Shown here piece after piece: positions 62,328-64,000 of a stretch of DNA of 64,000 nt (position 1 is the stretch's first letter; each line of letters opens with the position of its first letter). The position numbers and the translations under genes are program-made. The notes beneath the pieces were generated by a model that was given only the letters and a program-made list of their open reading frames with translations, was not told the DNA's origin and ran no database searches. This DNA is from Sphingobacterium mizutaii (GTDB lineage: Bacteria; Bacteroidota; Bacteroidia; Sphingobacteriales; Sphingobacteriaceae), in NCBI RefSeq assembly GCF_900187125.1, contig NZ_LT906468.1, positions 124,001-188,000 on the forward strand, written 5' to 3'.

Positions 62328-64000
62328 ATGAAGAAAGTTCCGAGTAAGAAGATTACGCCAATGCCACCAAAATTCAATATGATATGGCTTTGGATTGCGA
62401 TGATCGTAGGGTTTTTTGGGCTTCAATACTTGTTTAGTGGAGAATCATCCAAGAAAATTACCTACAAGGAGTTCGAACAAACCATGCTTATCCCTGGGGA
62501 TGTTGAGAAGCTCGTTGCCTATAAGAGCAATGACCTGATCGATGTCGAAGTATATATAAAAAGCGATAGATTAGACCAAGAGAAATACAAAAACATCTCA
62601 AGTAGTCCGAATAACCTATCTTTTTCTAATTCGACAGGGCCCCAATTCCAATTTACAGAACCGTCAGCAGAGATTCTTGAGCAGAAGCTAAAAGCTTCGC
62701 AAGACAGTTTGGCAGTTGGTCAACCGAAGATCGGTGTGACCTATGAAGATAGAACCAATCCATGGGCTGGATGGTTTATTTCATTCATGTTGCCATTGCT
62801 GATCATTGTGGTGATCTGGATATTCTTGATGCGCCGTATGAACGGTGGAGCAGGAGCTGGTGGAGGTGCCATTTTTAATATTGGTAAATCTAAAGCCCAA
62901 TTGTTTGACAAAGAATCGCAGATCAATATCACTTTTAATGATGTAGCCGGATTAGAAGAGGCTAAGGAAGAGGTAATGGAGATCGTGGATTTCTTGAAAA
63001 ATCCAAAAAAATATACTGATTTGGGAGGTAAGATTCCGAAGGGAGCCTTATTGGTAGGCCCTCCGGGAACAGGTAAGACTTTGTTGGCGAAAGCAGTAGC
63101 CGGTGAAGCGCAAGTGCCTTTCTTCTCCTTGTCAGGTTCAGACTTCGTGGAAATGTTTGTCGGAGTAGGTGCATCTCGTGTACGCGACTTGTTCAAACAG
63201 GCCAAAGAGAAGGCTCCATGTATCATTTTTATCGATGAGATCGATGCTATCGGTAGAGCCCGTGGAAAGAATTCCATCATGGGCGGTAATGATGAACGTG
63301 AGAATACATTGAACCAATTATTGGTGGAAATGGATGGTTTCGGTACGAACGTAGGGGTAATTATCCTTGCTGCAACCAACCGTCTGGATGTATTGGACTC
63401 GGCATTATTGCGTCCGGGACGTTTCGATAGACAGATTTCTATCGATAAACCAGACTTGATCGGCCGTGAGCAAATCTTTAATGTTCACTTGAAGCCATTG
63501 AAACTGGCTGAAGAGGTTGACGCGAAGAAATTATCAGCACAAACACCTGGTTTTGCAGGTGCTGAAATTGCGAACGTTTGTAATGAAGCAGCCTTGATCG
63601 CTGCTCGTAAAAACAAAAAAGCAATTGAAATGCAAGATTTCCAAGACGCCATTGACCGTGTTATTGGAGGTCTGGAGAAAAAGAATAAGATTATCTCTCC
63701 TGAAGAGAAGAAAATCGTGGCTTACCACGAGGCAGGACATGCGATTGCAGGTTGGTTCTTGGAACATGCAGATCCTTTGGTTAAGGTATCTATCGTTCCG
63801 CGTGGTGTTGCTGCATTAGGATATGCGCAATACCTTCCAAAAGAACAGTTCTTGTACACTACAGAGCAATTGATCGATAGTATGTGTATGACAATGGGTG
63901 GTCGTGTGGCTGAGGATATCACATTCGGAAGAATCAGTACCGGTGCTCAGAACGACTTGGAGCGCATTACGAAGTTGGCTTATGCGATGACTGCGGTCTA
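62328..64000 (+). CDS. ftsH: ATP-dependent zinc metalloprotease FtsH, 3' partial
   Basis: Membrane AAA+ protease for quality control of membrane and regulatory proteins. The frame begins [17 protein letters not shown] at 62328 and is still open at the window end (557 codons seen; about 640-700 expected). There are two membrane helices (about 18-37 and 147-166) around an exported loop, Walker A GPPGTGKT, Walker [12 protein letters not shown], the second region of homology with [20 protein letters not shown], and zinc motif HEAGH at residues 467-471. The C-terminal Asp ligand lies beyond the window. Confidence 0.96.
   Translation, partial: MKKVPSKKITPMPPKFNMIWLWIAMIVGFFGLQYLFSGESSKKITYKEFEQTMLIPGDVEKLVAYKSNDLIDVEVYIKSDRLDQEKYKNISSSPNNLSFSNSTGPQFQFTEPSAEILEQKLKASQDSLAVGQPKIGVTYEDRTNPWAGWFISFMLPLLIIVVIWIFLMRRMNGGAGAGGGAIFNIGKSKAQLFDKESQINITFNDVAGLEEAKEEVMEIVDFLKNPKKYTDLGGKIPKGALLVGPPGTGKTLLAKAVAGEAQVPFFSLSGSDFVEMFVGVGASRVRDLFKQAKEKAPCIIFIDEIDAIGRARGKNSIMGGNDERENTLNQLLVEMDGFGTNVGVIILAATNRLDVLDSALLRPGRFDRQISIDKPDLIGREQIFNVHLKPLKLAEEVDAKKLSAQTPGFAGAEIANVCNEAALIAARKNKKAIEMQDFQDAIDRVIGGLEKKNKIISPEEKKIVAYHEAGHAIAGWFLEHADPLVKVSIVPRGVAALGYAQYLPKEQFLYTTEQLIDSMCMTMGGRVAEDITFGRISTGAQNDLERITKLAYAMTAV

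Noticed and set aside
62741-63379. 212-codon minus-strand open frame
   Set aside because: It lies antisense to ftsH, whose frame is fully conserved across the same bases.

Overview
The window looks like chromosomal DNA from a Bacteroidota bacterium, most likely family Sphingobacteriaceae (Sphingobacterium or Pedobacter type). The evidence is protein families typical of that group (DUF4407, DUF4293, DUF4876 with an outer-membrane barrel partner, PafA-type alkaline phosphatase, TonB receptor with a CarboxypepD_reg-like domain, DUF4369/TlpA), signal peptides ending in Ala-Gln, genes without clear Shine-Dalgarno sequences, and promoters of the TTG-N19-21-TAnnTTTG type. The assignment is inference; there is no rRNA in the window.

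Layout. 1-9.6 kb: 3' end of kbl, an M3 peptidase lipoprotein, a DUF4407 protein, then a + strand run of P1 peptidase, serine hydrolase, Asp/Glu racemase, ecotin and aldehyde dehydrogenase. 9.6-16.6 kb: Rieske protein, typA, a FimB/Mfa2-like lipoprotein, an 0.8 kb repeat-rich gap, an ABC exporter and truA. 16.7-23.2 kb: secreted proteins, a TPR histidine kinase, a DUF4293 protein, an ECF sigma factor with a probable membrane regulator, and radA. 23.3-28.7 kb: TlpA-like thioredoxin, TPM-TPM-LemA cluster, FAD dehydrogenase, tRNA-Gly(GCC) and a small PH-domain protein. 28.7-31.1 kb: a nested tandem array of palindromes beside an HUH Y1 transposase. 31-44 kb: MFS exporter, sufBCD, Lrp regulator, a possible permuted papain-like protein, ung, M19 dipeptidase with a serine hydrolase, and xseAB. 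44.1-50.7 kb: a four-gene envelope operon (TonB receptor, DUF4876 lipoprotein, outer-membrane barrel, di-haem peroxidase). 50.8-64 kb: uvrA, pafA, an Rrf2 regulator, VOC protein, murF, pfkA, split DsbD system, birA, rsfS and the 5' part of ftsH.

Most of the window is housekeeping: DNA repair (radA, uvrA, ung, xseAB), Fe-S assembly (sufBCD), translation (typA, truA, rsfS, tRNA-Gly), wall synthesis and recycling (murF, M19 and serine hydrolases) and envelope proteolysis and redox (ftsH, DsbD parts, ecotin). The two most unusual items are the REP-like array with its adjacent transposase, about 1.6 kb with 29 palindromes in units of 330 bp and relatives elsewhere in the window, and the 44-50.7 kb operon, whose peroxidase gene has an in-frame amber codon followed by 27 codons that read as the missing C-terminus.
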